Below are positions 30,503-38,697 of a DNA stretch of 64,000 nt, piece by piece. How positions within the stretch are numbered: the first letter of the stretch is position 1; each line of letters begins with the position of its first letter. The translations under genes were made by a program, and so were the position numbers. The notes under the pieces were generated by a model that had not been told where the DNA came from, made no database searches, and was given only the letters and a program-made list of their open reading frames with translations. Source of the DNA: Danxiaibacter sp048498555 (lineage in GTDB: Bacteria; Bacteroidota; Bacteroidia; Chitinophagales; Chitinophagaceae); the NCBI GenBank assembly GCA_048498555.1, contig JBEHXT010000010.1, forward strand, positions 1 to 64,000, in the 5' to 3' direction.

Positions 30503-31381
30503 TTATGGAGCTCCTTTCTCAGCGTCTACAAGATATTGTTTCAGGAAGTCACGGGGCGACATACCCTTTATATCCTTGAAGTGCTTATTGAAATTAGAGA
30601 GGTTATTATAACCGCTATGATAACAGGCTTCGGTAACATTGTGACGCCCTTTAAGCAAAATTGTAGCAGCATGCCCTATACGTACCTCTTTGACAAAATC
30701 TATTAATGTGCGATTGGTTCTTGATTTAAAGAAGCGGCAAAATGCTCCTGGCGACATATGGACAATACCGGAAACATCAGACAACGCAATCTCATTTTTA
30801 AAATTTCCGAATATGTAATCAAACACCTTATATATTTTCTCGTCTTCTGCGGGATTTTCAATGTTGTTGAAATAAGAAGATGATAATTTTTTGTATGAGG
30901 ACCTCGCAAGCAGATCCAGCAACTGAAGCATTAAAGCCGCTCTTGTGAGCCCACTTTCTCCCAGCATTCGTTTCATCAATGTTTTTGCCTGGGTTATTGT
31001 TGAACCCGTGAATGATATGCCTTTAGCTGCATCGGTGAATAACTTGTTTATTTGCTTTGCTTCTGGTTTTTCAAGTAATTGTTTACCGAGAAAATCAGGA
31101 AAAAAATGGATAATAATAGAGCGGCAGGGAGTTAATGGATCAGCGGCTTTGTGATATTGCCAGCAATGCGGCAAATAACTTCCCAGCAACACAAGCTGTG
31201 CGTCCTCAAAATCTTCTATGTGATCACCGATAAAACGTTTACCATGACAATTTTCAATTAAAGCGATCTCATAATTTATATGAGACGTGAGCAAAGTATT
31301 TTGCTTTAGCTCCAAAATTTTTGTGCTGATGGTAAATGACTGGTCCGGCGGGAAAGTAAAATTCTCGTAAATATAGTGCAC
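30503..31381 (-). CDS. AraC-family transcriptional regulator with N-terminal cupin
   Basis: 292 residues. The N-terminal half is a cupin-like sensor (TSHINYEIALIENCHGKRFIGD, LGSYLPHCWQYH). The C-terminal ~100 residues carry the double helix-turn-helix of AraC proteins, with YNNLSNFNKHFKDIKGMSPRDF as the second motif. It is placed immediately upstream of and co-oriented with the haloperoxidase/FG-GAP operon, so it is the obvious candidate regulator, possibly also of the SusCD pair. No ligand can be assigned. The upstream gap (31382-31808) shows no gene. Confidence 0.92.
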   Translation of the reverse strand: MHYIYENFTFPPDQSFTISTKILELKQNTLLTSHINYEIALIENCHGKRFIGDHIEDFEDAQLVLLGSYLPHCWQYHKAADPLTPCRSIIIHFFPDFLGKQLLEKPEAKQINKLFTDAAKGISFTGSTITQAKTLMKRMLGESGLTRAALMLQLLDLLARSSYKKLSSSYFNNIENPAEDEKIYKVFDYIFGNFKNEIALSDVSGIVHMSPGAFCRFFKSRTNRTLIDFVKEVRIGHAATILLKGRHNVTEACYHSGYNNLSNFNKHFKDIKGMSPRDFLKQYLVDAEKGAP

Positions 31382-31808
31382 TTCCGATTCAATTTTTTAT
31401 GACGGATAAGCAATACGATTAAAATAGCAGCCCAGGAATGGTAGCAGTTTTGCTTTGTAACACTGCTTACTTTTTATGGGACACTCTTCCTCTAATTTTT
31501 ATCTGTTGGGTACTACGGTAGCCGGGCGTGTGTAGCAAATTCAACTGTAAATAGTAAACCGGAAGTAAGGGTTAACTGTAAAGGCTGTATGCTTCGCCAA
31601 TACGGACTGGTTGGACTTTTTTTCATAAAGCAGCTTAATTATGAAGAATGAAGGGGCTACACAATTCTTTGGTTTTTTGTATAGCAAACTAAATATAGTA
31701 CATTATGAAAAAACAAAATAAACTATAAGCTTAAAAATGGATTATTTGTTCGCCTGACTTTTGTTTGCTTTTAATCAAACTTTATTTCTGGTAAGTCATC
31801 AACGGATA

Positions 31809-32294
31809 TCAGTGAAACATCAAAATCATATCATGCCACACTTCTCCGCCATGAACGGATGCTGATACGCCAGCATCTTCAAAGCCAAACCTGCGGTAAT
31901 ATGGTATCAAATACTCCTTGCATGTAAGTGTGAGGCCTGCTCTGTTTTGTTCTTTTGACTGCTCAATCAAATGATTGATTAGTTTACCTGCATATCCGCT
32001 TTTTCTGTAATCGGGCGAAACTGCCAAACCAAATACTGACTGCCACGCACCTTCTTCATCATGCAGGTCTGCATTCGTAAACATTTCGTCTATGATTGTT
32101 TTATTGTTGGTAACCATCCCATTTATAAAACCAATTATTTTACCTTCATTTTCGAAGATCCAGAAGTGATTCGGGAAAACTTGCAAACGTTTAGAAAGAG
32201 AAGCAAAAGATGCTGCTTCGTTGGGAGGGAAACAAACATTCTCCATTTCACTAATCGAAGCCAAATCGTCTAAAGTTGCATTTCTAAAATTCAT
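31809..32294 (-). CDS. GNAT-family N-acetyltransferase
   Basis: 161 residues. The acetyl-CoA-binding motif A reads VSPDYRKSGYAGKLINHL (the Arg-x-x-Gly-x-Ala form of the pyrophosphate loop). It is preceded by the beta-strand SVFGLAV and followed by YYRRFGFEDAG, the usual motif-B end. The shape resembles arylalkylamine-type small-molecule acetyltransferases. Acceptor unknown. It is the last gene of a co-oriented cluster with a chromate-type transporter 30 bp upstream, so a role in detoxifying an amine is possible but inferred. Confidence 0.88.
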   Translation of the reverse strand: MNFRNATLDDLASISEMENVCFPPNEAASFASLSKRLQVFPNHFWIFENEGKIIGFINGMVTNNKTIIDEMFTNADLHDEEGAWQSVFGLAVSPDYRKSGYAGKLINHLIEQSKEQNRAGLTLTCKEYLIPYYRRFGFEDAGVSASVHGGEVWHDMILMFH

Positions 32295-32324
32295 TTTTTT
32301 GCTTGTTTTGAATTGTGCGATAAA

Positions 32325-33479
32325 TCAAATCTGTAACAATAAAAAGCCGGTTACACTGCCTACAAGGATAACAATTGCAGTGTTTATTTTTTTACTGAAC
32401 AACGTCAGGGCCAGGCAAATGGCCAACACAATATCGCTTTGCCATTGTTGGACCGAAGAGACAAGTAAGTGCAATCCTACAACAGCGATTATAGAGATTG
32501 ACGCAGCACTAAGGCCATCCAGAAAATTCCGGAGCTTTTGATTTTCACGCGCTGATGAAATTAACTTGTGCATAAAAAAGGAAATAGAAAAAGATGGCAG
32601 AAAAATACCTGCTGTAGCTATTACGCCGCCCGTTGCACCTCCAATAATATATCCTGCAAATGTAGCACTGGACAATATCGGCCCAGGAGTGATTTGCCCC
32701 ACTGCAATAGCATCCATTAACTGCTGCCGGCTTAACCAATGATTATTGCGCACCAGCGATTCATCCATATAACCAAAAAGCACATAACCGCTACCGTATA
32801 AAACTGCACCAATTTTAAGAAAGATCAGGAAAAGTTTGCTTTCAGAAAAAACGGTATTTATCTGTAGCAAGCCTGAATGAATGAATAAACCTGAAAACAG
32901 TTTTAAGTTGTTCGTTCTACTGTGAACAAGATAATTTACTATGCCGGCTCCGATGATCAGTAACACTTCGCTTATATTAAAGAGCGAAGCCACAAACACA
33001 AAAAGGCAAAGCAAAATAAGAACGGTGTTATTTTTTAAAGTTCTGTTCCAAAGCCGGAAGATGGTACCAATGACCAGCGCCGTTGTTGCGGGCCTGAGCC
33101 CAAAAATGAATTGTTGAACATTGGGCAGCGCACTATATTGCTCATAGAAATATCCGAATACCAGGCATATTAACATCGCAGGTACTATATAACAGATACC
33201 GGCAACCAACAATCCTATCCTTCCTCCCCGCTCCTTTCCGCAATGCATCACAAGCTCAACGGCGTTTGGCCCGGGCACTATATAGGACGCGCTTAACGCA
33301 TCCATGAAGTGTTGGTGATCAATCCACTTTCTTTTAATTACCATTTCATGCTCTATGGTAGCTACCATTCCTGCAATTCCACCAAACCCTATCGTTCCCA
33401 GCTTCAAGCTTGAGATGGCAATTTGCCCTAATTTTTTACTGTTACTTTCAGCAACATTTTGTACAGTTTCAGATGACAT
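32325..33479 (-). CDS. chrA: Chromate transporter family protein (ChrA-like, two-domain)
   Basis: 384 residues from ATG 33479; a start 12 codons upstream is possible. It is highly hydrophobic with about ten to twelve membrane segments. The family's duplicated halves are visible: KLGTIGFGGIAGMVATIEHE with ALSASYIVPGPNAVELVMHCG in the N-terminal half, and KIGAVLYGSGYVLFGYMDESL with AIAVGQITPGPILSSATFAGY in the C-terminal half. The (V/T)PGP motifs are the ChrA signature. Characterised members export chromate across the inner membrane; many homologues have unknown substrates. It lies between an amine-oxidase-like gene and a GNAT gene in the Fur-family-linked cluster. Confidence 0.9.
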   Translation of the reverse strand: MSSETVQNVAESNSKKLGQIAISSLKLGTIGFGGIAGMVATIEHEMVIKRKWIDHQHFMDALSASYIVPGPNAVELVMHCGKERGGRIGLLVAGICYIVPAMLICLVFGYFYEQYSALPNVQQFIFGLRPATTALVIGTIFRLWNRTLKNNTVLILLCLFVFVASLFNISEVLLIIGAGIVNYLVHSRTNNLKLFSGLFIHSGLLQINTVFSESKLFLIFLKIGAVLYGSGYVLFGYMDESLVRNNHWLSRQQLMDAIAVGQITPGPILSSATFAGYIIGGATGGVIATAGIFLPSFSISFFMHKLISSARENQKLRNFLDGLSAASISIIAVVGLHLLVSSVQQWQSDIVLAICLALTLFSKKINTAIVILVGSVTGFLLLQI

Positions 33480-33542
33480 TAAATCACGGTTACGCCTATG
33501 AATAAGAGGTTGCAAAATACAGGTAATTACGCTGTATTTGCG

Positions 33543-34595
33543 TTAGAATCTATTGGCAACAGACTTTACTGCAATCAAAGCACCTTCCATATAACCAGCA
33601 AATTCCGAGGCTGTTTCCGTTGCGCAAAAATGCAACCTGTTGTTCATATAAGATGACTGTAATGCAGGGTGGCCGTTGTTCTGATGAGGCTGCAAAATAA
33701 CCGGGCTTCCATCCAATACAAATTCATCGTTCCAAACTTTGTCATAGTATGTAGTTGGCTGCATTATTTGGGGCCCGAAAAGTTCAGCCAGTTGCTGTAA
33801 TACAAGCTCTTTACGTGCATCCTGGCTATACCCAGCAACACCGCCGTTGAGAAATCCTGTAAAGCCATATTTATCCTGTTCAAAATTTGTGTGATCATAC
33901 ATTTCCACTACAATACCCGCATGGCTGTACAACATGCCTGAATAACCTTTTTTTCGCCAAAAGGGCTCGTTATATTCAAGCGTAAATTTTATTGCTCCCG
34001 CCATCCATGTTTGTATTGTCGGGAGAACCCGGCTAATGGCTGGAGGCAAAGCCGGCGCGAATTGAATATTGCCTGAAACCAATTGTGGCGAAATGCAAAC
34101 AATTACCTGGTTTGCATGATAAATTGAATGATCAGATGCTTCCACAATCAGGCCATTATCAGCTTGTTTTATTGCAGACACCTTTTTGTTCGTGTGAATA
34201 CATTCGTTGTCAAGCTTGTTAGCCAGGGTGTTGATCAGCATGTGAGTGCCTCCCGCTATTCTGTATGAAGGACTGGTAGCTTCAGGTATAAAAAATTCCT
34301 GTGGTGGCTCAAATGATTTTGTCTGAAAAAGGCTGATCCCGCCCGAATATTGTGGGTATTTAACCAATCCCAATTCGTCAATCAGCTCCAGTAAATTAAC
34401 GTGAATGCCCGAAAACCATGTTGCACCCAACTCCAGGGGAGTTCCGTTTTTTCCCAGTATAGTCTGTATTCTTCCGCCCACGCGTAATGCACCTTCCAGT
34501 ATGCTGGTTGCTATTCCTTTTTTTGATAAAAAATATGCTAGTGCAAGGCCGCTCAATCCGCCTCCTATAATAACTATTCTATTTGTTGAATTCAT
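33543..34595 (-). CDS. Flavin-containing amine-oxidase-like oxidoreductase
   Basis: 350 residues from ATG 34595 (the frame is open 7 codons upstream). The N-terminal FAD-binding dinucleotide fold is intact (RIVIIGGGLSGLALAYFLSKKG with Gly-x-Gly-x-x-Gly). The monoamine-oxidase-type second signature follows (LRVGGRIQTI, LELGATWFSG), and the C-terminus has FCATETASEFAGYMEGAL. At ~350 residues it is somewhat shorter than classical amine oxidases (about 450-500), so the substrate domain is reduced. It could oxidise a primary amine or act on another small substrate. Co-oriented with the neighbouring TrxR-like flavoprotein and ChrA genes. Confidence 0.88.
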   Translation of the reverse strand: MNSTNRIVIIGGGLSGLALAYFLSKKGIATSILEGALRVGGRIQTILGKNGTPLELGATWFSGIHVNLLELIDELGLVKYPQYSGGISLFQTKSFEPPQEFFIPEATSPSYRIAGGTHMLINTLANKLDNECIHTNKKVSAIKQADNGLIVEASDHSIYHANQVIVCISPQLVSGNIQFAPALPPAISRVLPTIQTWMAGAIKFTLEYNEPFWRKKGYSGMLYSHAGIVVEMYDHTNFEQDKYGFTGFLNGGVAGYSQDARKELVLQQLAELFGPQIMQPTTYYDKVWNDEFVLDGSPVILQPHQNNGHPALQSSYMNNRLHFCATETASEFAGYMEGALIAVKSVANRF

Positions 34596-34694
34596 CGCAC
34601 GAAAGTCAAACATCATACTTAACCAGAACTGTACAAACCGGAATATTTATGGTAATTATTGGTAGTCTGCTATTAAATCAGGTGCTGATGAATA

Positions 34695-35600
34695 TTAGAA
34701 ACGTTCCATTGCCAGTTCCTTGTTGATTGCTGCTGCAGCGAAGTTTCCGCTTGCCACCGCATTTGACACAGAACGAAATAAACTGGAATTATCTCCACAA
34801 GCATAAACGCCGTCAACTGTTGTTTTAAAAAATCCGTCTACGCTGATATATCCCTTATCAGTAAACTGGCATCCCAGCATTTCAGGAACATTGCTTTGTT
34901 GTTCAAATGGTAAAGCCGTATACAATGCGTCCAAATGCAGCTTAGTACCATCTGTAAACACAACATTATTCAACATTCCGTTGTGATGTTCCACTGAATG
35001 AATTTCAGCTTCAACAATGCTAATCTGATTTTTGTGAAGCCTCGCCATTTCATCTGGCGTATACTGAACCTTTCCGTTAGTAAGCACCGTAACATTCTTC
35101 GTGAGATTGTAGATAAGCGGCGCGAAATGAAAAGTATTTTCTCCATTAACAAGTATGCCCGTTGTTTGATTCCGGTATTCATAACCGTGACAATAAGGGC
35201 AGTGAATAATTGAGATACCCCAACATGCAGCAAACCCTTCAATATCCGGCACCGTATCCTTTATACCAGTTGCGAAAATCAGTTTATCTGCATAAAAAGT
35301 TTTGCCAGATTCAGTTGCAACCTTAAATCCGCGCTCTATTCTTTCAGCATTTGCTACCTGGCCATTTAGGAATTCAACAGTTTTATATTCTTCCACCTGC
35401 AGTCTTGCGATAGCGGCAATCTCATTAGGCTTTTTTCCGTCCTGGGTTATAAAATTATGTGAGTGCGGCGTAAATCTGTTGCAAGGCTTTCCGCTATCAA
35501 TAACCAGTGTTTTTCTTAAAGACCTGCCCAGTGTCATTGCAGCGGACAATCCCGAATAGCTACCTCCTACTATGATTACATCCAAATAACTGTCTGTCAT
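34695..35600 (-). CDS. Thioredoxin-reductase-like NAD(P)/FAD-dependent oxidoreductase
   Basis: 301 residues. It has an FAD-binding motif (DVIIVGGSYSGLSAAMTLGR) and a C-terminal FAD segment (GVYACGDNSS). A redox-active CPYCHG motif (Cys134/Cys137) sits where thioredoxin reductase carries its CxxC. Such proteins reduce disulfides or act as peroxide-linked or NAD(P)H-dependent flavoenzymes. The partner is unknown. First gene of the minus-strand cluster and divergent from the Fur-family regulator; the 138-bp shared intergenic region carries a perfect palindrome. That suggests metal- or peroxide-responsive control. Confidence 0.9.
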   Translation of the reverse strand: MTDSYLDVIIVGGSYSGLSAAMTLGRSLRKTLVIDSGKPCNRFTPHSHNFITQDGKKPNEIAAIARLQVEEYKTVEFLNGQVANAERIERGFKVATESGKTFYADKLIFATGIKDTVPDIEGFAACWGISIIHCPYCHGYEYRNQTTGILVNGENTFHFAPLIYNLTKNVTVLTNGKVQYTPDEMARLHKNQISIVEAEIHSVEHHNGMLNNVVFTDGTKLHLDALYTALPFEQQSNVPEMLGCQFTDKGYISVDGFFKTTVDGVYACGDNSSLFRSVSNAVASGNFAAAAINKELAMERF

Positions 35601-35710
35601 ATAAATGTTTGTATGATTACAAAAACAAGAAACCGGAAAAGCAGTTTTGCCTTACGCAACTTTAAGTAGCGTTTGTGCCAAAATATTTGACAAACTTAAG
35701 AATTGTTTTT

Positions 35711-35735
35711 ATTATTGCGATAAAGTCGCAATAAT
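35711..35735. promoter_or_regulatory. Perfect 10-bp inverted repeat, candidate Fur-family operator
   Basis: ATTATTGCGA-taaag-TCGCAATAAT, perfectly symmetric, ending four bases before the GTG start of the Fur-family gene and within the divergent promoter region. Fur-family proteins bind AT-rich palindromes of this size, usually their own promoters. The assignment to this regulator is inference from position and symmetry. Confidence 0.65.
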
Positions 35736-35738
35736 AAA

Positions 35739-36173
35739 GTGAAGAGAAGAAATACACCTACAAAGGAGGCTGTTCTGGCTTTGTTGTCAAAAGCAGGGAA
35801 AGCTATGAGCCAGGATGCGATTGAAAGAAATATTGCTATAGAAATTAACAGGGCAACAATTTACCGTGTGTTAAACCGGTTTTGCGAAGATGGTATTCTT
35901 CATAAAATTATTGCCGAAGACGGGAAGCAGTATTTTGCGCTTTGTATAAAATGTGATGAAGAACATTCATCTCAACATCACTTTCATTTCCGTTGTACTG
36001 AATGTGACACGATAGAATGTTTATCAACGCCGGTTCACTTTTCCATTCCGCGCGGATACCAGGTGGCACAGGTAAATTGCATCCTCTTAGGGCAGTGTAA
36101 AAATTGTTCAGCAAACAAAGTCAAACATGGAGCAAAACAAGATAGAAAAATCAATCAGCGAATATCATCTTAA
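35739..36173 (+). CDS. Fur-family metal- or peroxide-sensing transcriptional regulator
   Basis: 144 residues with a GTG start at 35739. The N-terminal winged helix (RRNTPTKEAVLALLSKAG, INRATIYRVLNRFCEDGIL) is followed by a C-terminal dimerisation and metal-binding domain. Its histidine-rich HSSQHHFHF segment precedes two Cys-x2-Cys pairs (Cys86/Cys89 and Cys120/Cys123), the structural zinc site of Fur/Zur/PerR proteins. The metal or signal cannot be told from sequence. It diverges from the flavoprotein/ChrA cluster. The palindrome at 35711-35735 overlaps its own promoter, implying autoregulation. Its last 15 codons overlap the following araC gene by 47 bp. Confidence 0.9.
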   Translation: MKRRNTPTKEAVLALLSKAGKAMSQDAIERNIAIEINRATIYRVLNRFCEDGILHKIIAEDGKQYFALCIKCDEEHSSQHHFHFRCTECDTIECLSTPVHFSIPRGYQVAQVNCILLGQCKNCSANKVKHGAKQDRKINQRISS

Positions 36174-37017
36174 CAGGCACCAGCCTGACAAGGCTCAGTT
36201 TGTTATATATGATTTGAATGATTACGTCAACAAGAATATTGCGAATACTACGAAGCCGCATATTCACAGCTTTTATCAGATCATATGGTTTCGATCAGGA
36301 ACGGGAAGCCATTTCGTTGACTTCAAGCCTTACGATGTGATTGATGACTGCATATTTTTCATTGCCAAAAATCAGGTACATTATTTTGACGCGAATACCT
36401 CCTACAAAGGTTGGCTGATCCATTTTAACGAGACATTCCTCGTACAGACCGATAATGCGATGGAGTTTTTTTTAAAGTGCAACTTCTTCAATAACCCTTA
36501 TCAGCATCCTTCAAGTCGTGTTGATGATAATCTCCGGAAAATTTTGGAAACATATATATCCCAGATTCAGGCCGAACTCGCTGAAAGCAATAACATGGGC
36601 AGGGAAGAGTTACTTCGCGCTTATCTTAAAGCCTTCCTGATACAAGTACAGCGACATAAAAAAGAAAATGAATTATCCGCTTTTGTTGCAGATGAGAAAA
36701 GAATACAACTGCTGAAATTTGTAAACCTTGTTGACGAAAATTATAAGAAGGGGTTACAGATTAGTGAGTATGCGAACCTGATACATGTTTCCACCAGGAC
36801 ATTATCTGACATTACCAGTCAATTGCTGAACAAAACACCTTCACAGATCGTACAGGAAAGAATCATTCTCGAATCACAACGGTTGCTGCTTCACTCCGAA
36901 CTTAATATCAACCAAATCGGCTTCCGTCTTGGTTTTGATGATCCATCCTATTTTGTAAAGTATTTCAAAAAACATGCAGGCATTTCTCCTTCAGACTTTC
37001 GAAAATCAATTTCGTGA
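36127..37017 (+). CDS. AraC-family transcriptional regulator
   Basis: 296 residues. The N-terminal cupin sensor (KPHIHSFYQIIWFRSGTGSHFVDF) is followed by a C-terminal double helix-turn-helix (LQISEYANLIHVSTRTLSDIT and IGFRLGFDDPSYFVKYFKKHAGISPSDF). It overlaps the 3' end of the Fur-family gene by 47 bp in another frame, so it is probably translationally coupled to it. AraC regulators of this HTH_18 type often control an adjacent gene. The small protein gene 81 bp downstream or the divergent redox cluster are candidates. Confidence 0.92.
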   Translation: MEQNKIEKSISEYHLNRHQPDKAQFVIYDLNDYVNKNIANTTKPHIHSFYQIIWFRSGTGSHFVDFKPYDVIDDCIFFIAKNQVHYFDANTSYKGWLIHFNETFLVQTDNAMEFFLKCNFFNNPYQHPSSRVDDNLRKILETYISQIQAELAESNNMGREELLRAYLKAFLIQVQRHKKENELSAFVADEKRIQLLKFVNLVDENYKKGLQISEYANLIHVSTRTLSDITSQLLNKTPSQIVQERIILESQRLLLHSELNINQIGFRLGFDDPSYFVKYFKKHAGISPSDFRKSIS

Positions 37018-37098
37018 TTTTACCATTCCTTTTCCGGTTTGTCCATTTTTAACCAGGCTGATCTGTCGGACTTTTGCTTTCTAATAAAACATTTTATT

Positions 37099-37386
37099 AT
37101 GGCGAAAGCATATTTGGAAATCACGTTGAAAATTAATGAGGCGGACAGAGCAAATGCCGCAGGAGTATATACTAAATATAAAGCTCCATTCTTAGAAAGC
37201 ATTAGGGGTGCGTTGTCAAAAGAATTATTGGTGCATGTTGAAGATGTACAGGTTTTACATGGTTTTGATTCAGCTGCTAACGCAAAGGATTATCTTTTAA
37301 GCGATTTGTTTAACAACGATGTGGTTGTAGCGCTTAAGCCGTATCTGGCTGATGCGCCTGATATTAAAATCTACAACGTTGCTTAA
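37099..37386 (+). CDS. Small hypothetical protein, possible dimeric alpha/beta-barrel fold
   Basis: 95 residues from ATG 37099 (an in-frame ATG at 37039 would add 20 uncharacteristic residues). I do not recognise a named family. The alternation of strands (KAYLEITLKIN, LLVHVEDVQVLHGF) and helices (ANAAGVYTKYKAPFLESI, AKDYLLSDLFN), ending KPYLADAPDIKIYNVA, resembles the ferredoxin-like fold of ABM/YCII-type proteins. No signal peptide. It directly follows an AraC gene and is followed at once by an 18-bp perfect hairpin, so it may be the AraC target. Confidence 0.7.
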   Translation: MAKAYLEITLKINEADRANAAGVYTKYKAPFLESIRGALSKELLVHVEDVQVLHGFDSAANAKDYLLSDLFNNDVVVALKPYLADAPDIKIYNVA

Positions 37387-37393
37387 AAAGTAT

Positions 37394-37433
37394 AAACGAA
37401 AGGAATGCCATTTTCATGGCATTCCTTTCGTTT
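37394..37433 (+). terminator. Perfect 18-bp stem hairpin, probable terminator
   Basis: AAACGAAAGGAATGCCAT / ATGGCATTCCTTTCGTTT with a TTTC loop, eight bases after the stop of the small protein gene. The U-tract is built into the stem rather than following it, and the structure could act on both strands. Confidence 0.75.
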
Positions 37434-37661
37434 GAAACAACCCTTATCCCCTTCCAGTTCAGTTATCCTCTGTCAAAGACGATTGTTACCAAAAGCCTCC
37501 AGATACAATTGTTTTAGAGACTGGGCTACTTTAGTTTTTTACATCTTCTTCCTTAATTCATTGCTTTTCAGCACTATTGATCATGAAAAAAATTACTACG
37601 TTATATAAATAATTTATTTGCAGCTATTTCCACTACCTTCCCTGCCGCCCAACTGAAAACT

Positions 37662-38418
37662 ATGACCAAAAACGAAAAGCATGATGGCATTGCAGAAGAA
37701 CTTGAAACAGAGAAACTTCCACGCCAAAATGAAGAGACCCTACGCCTGTTTATAGCCGCATCCAGAATATGATTTACCGGATGAGTGCAGACTGGAGCCG
37801 CATGGAAAACCTGGTAGGCAAAGAGTTACTTGCCGACACCTCTGAAGCGATTACCGATTGGATCGATAAATACATACTTTCCGAAGACAGGGCAAATATT
37901 CTGACGGCGATTAATGACGCTATCACGAACAAATCTGTTTTTGATCTTGAACACAGGGTAAAACATGCCGATGGCTTAGTGGGCTGGATACATTCCAGGG
38001 CTATTCCTTATTAAATGAACAAGGCGAAATAGTAGAATGGTTTGGCGCAGGCACAGACATCACTGAGCGCCGCAGCATGCAGGAGGTGGTAAAGAAATCG
38101 GAAGAAAAATATCGCTCATTGTTCAACTCAATTGATGTTGGATTTTATAAGGGTGAAGTATCCTTCAATGAAAATGGGAAGCCAGTCGATATTTATTACA
38201 TACAGGAAAATCCAGCAGCCGTTCGGATGATGGGGAAGAGCTTCATCGGAAAATATGCAAGGCAGGCCAATTCACTATACGAAGAAAATTGGTATACGAT
38301 ATGTGGAGATGTGGCATTGACAGGCAAAAGCAGCAGAATGGAAAGATTTTCTGAAGCGGACCAGACCGGGCATCCCGAACAGCAGGTGAAAAGGGATGTT
38401 AACCCCGATAGTTATTGA
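37662..38418 (+). pseudogene. Decayed PAS-domain sensor histidine kinase (frameshifted and truncated)
   Basis: Three frames line up as one protein. From the ATG at 37662, ...LRLFIAASR continues one base off as NMIYRMSADWSRMENLVGKEL after a 1-base loss near 37762. A second 1-base loss near 38009 moves ...HSRAIP into LLNEQGEIVEWFGAGTDITER, then EEKYRSLFNSIDVGFYKGEV. Two PAS/PAC domains are recognisable, typical of Bacteroidota hybrid kinases. The second stops at 38418 before its end, and no kinase core follows. It is therefore the N-terminal remnant of a sensor kinase. Length, order and phasing are visible; the family assignment is from motif recognition. Confidence 0.85.
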
Positions 38419-38467
38419 TAAGTTGAGCTGATTTTTTTAAATTGAATTTTAGCCTAAAAGAATAAAG

Positions 38468-38525
38468 ACGGATTTGAAAATCCGTTTAATCAATAGTTCG
38501 ACATAGACTGCGCTAACATGTCGAA
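38468..38525. repeat. Two adjacent inverted repeats downstream of the decayed kinase
   Basis: ACGGATTT-ga-AAATCCGT (38468-38485), followed by TTT, and TTCGACAT-N13-ATGTCGAA (38497-38525). The first may be a terminator remnant of the lost kinase gene. The second is of unknown use and lies in the ~280-bp gap before tetR. Confidence 0.6.
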
Positions 38526-38676
38526 TGGGCTAGTATAAATATATTTATTCCTAACTGGCCGCCCTTTTAGTCGGGTCTCCTTCGAAGCTAATATCCTATG
38601 CAGCCACGCTGCAATTATCGTTATATATCAAATTATTTTGCTGAAATTTGAAAATGAATTTGTTTTTTCAAAAATG

Positions 38677-38694
38677 TTTGACAATTTTGTCAAA
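38677..38694. promoter_or_regulatory. Palindrome TTTGACAATTTTGTCAAA, candidate TetR operator
   Basis: Perfect 8-bp half-sites separated by TT, ending three bases before the ATG at 38698. A TetR-family repressor is encoded right there, so autoregulation through this site is the natural reading. It also argues that translation starts at 38698 rather than at the TTG 60 bases upstream. Confidence 0.65.
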
Positions 38695-38697
38695 CAA

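Noticed and set aside
31382..31808. Possible small gene or RNA upstream of the AraC gene
   Set aside because: No frame with protein character, no terminator, no conserved structure seen.
35739..36173. Assigning the Fur-family gene as Fur, Zur or PerR
   Set aside because: The cysteine pairs are structural and shared by all. The sensing-site residues and palindrome do not separate the subtypes by eye.
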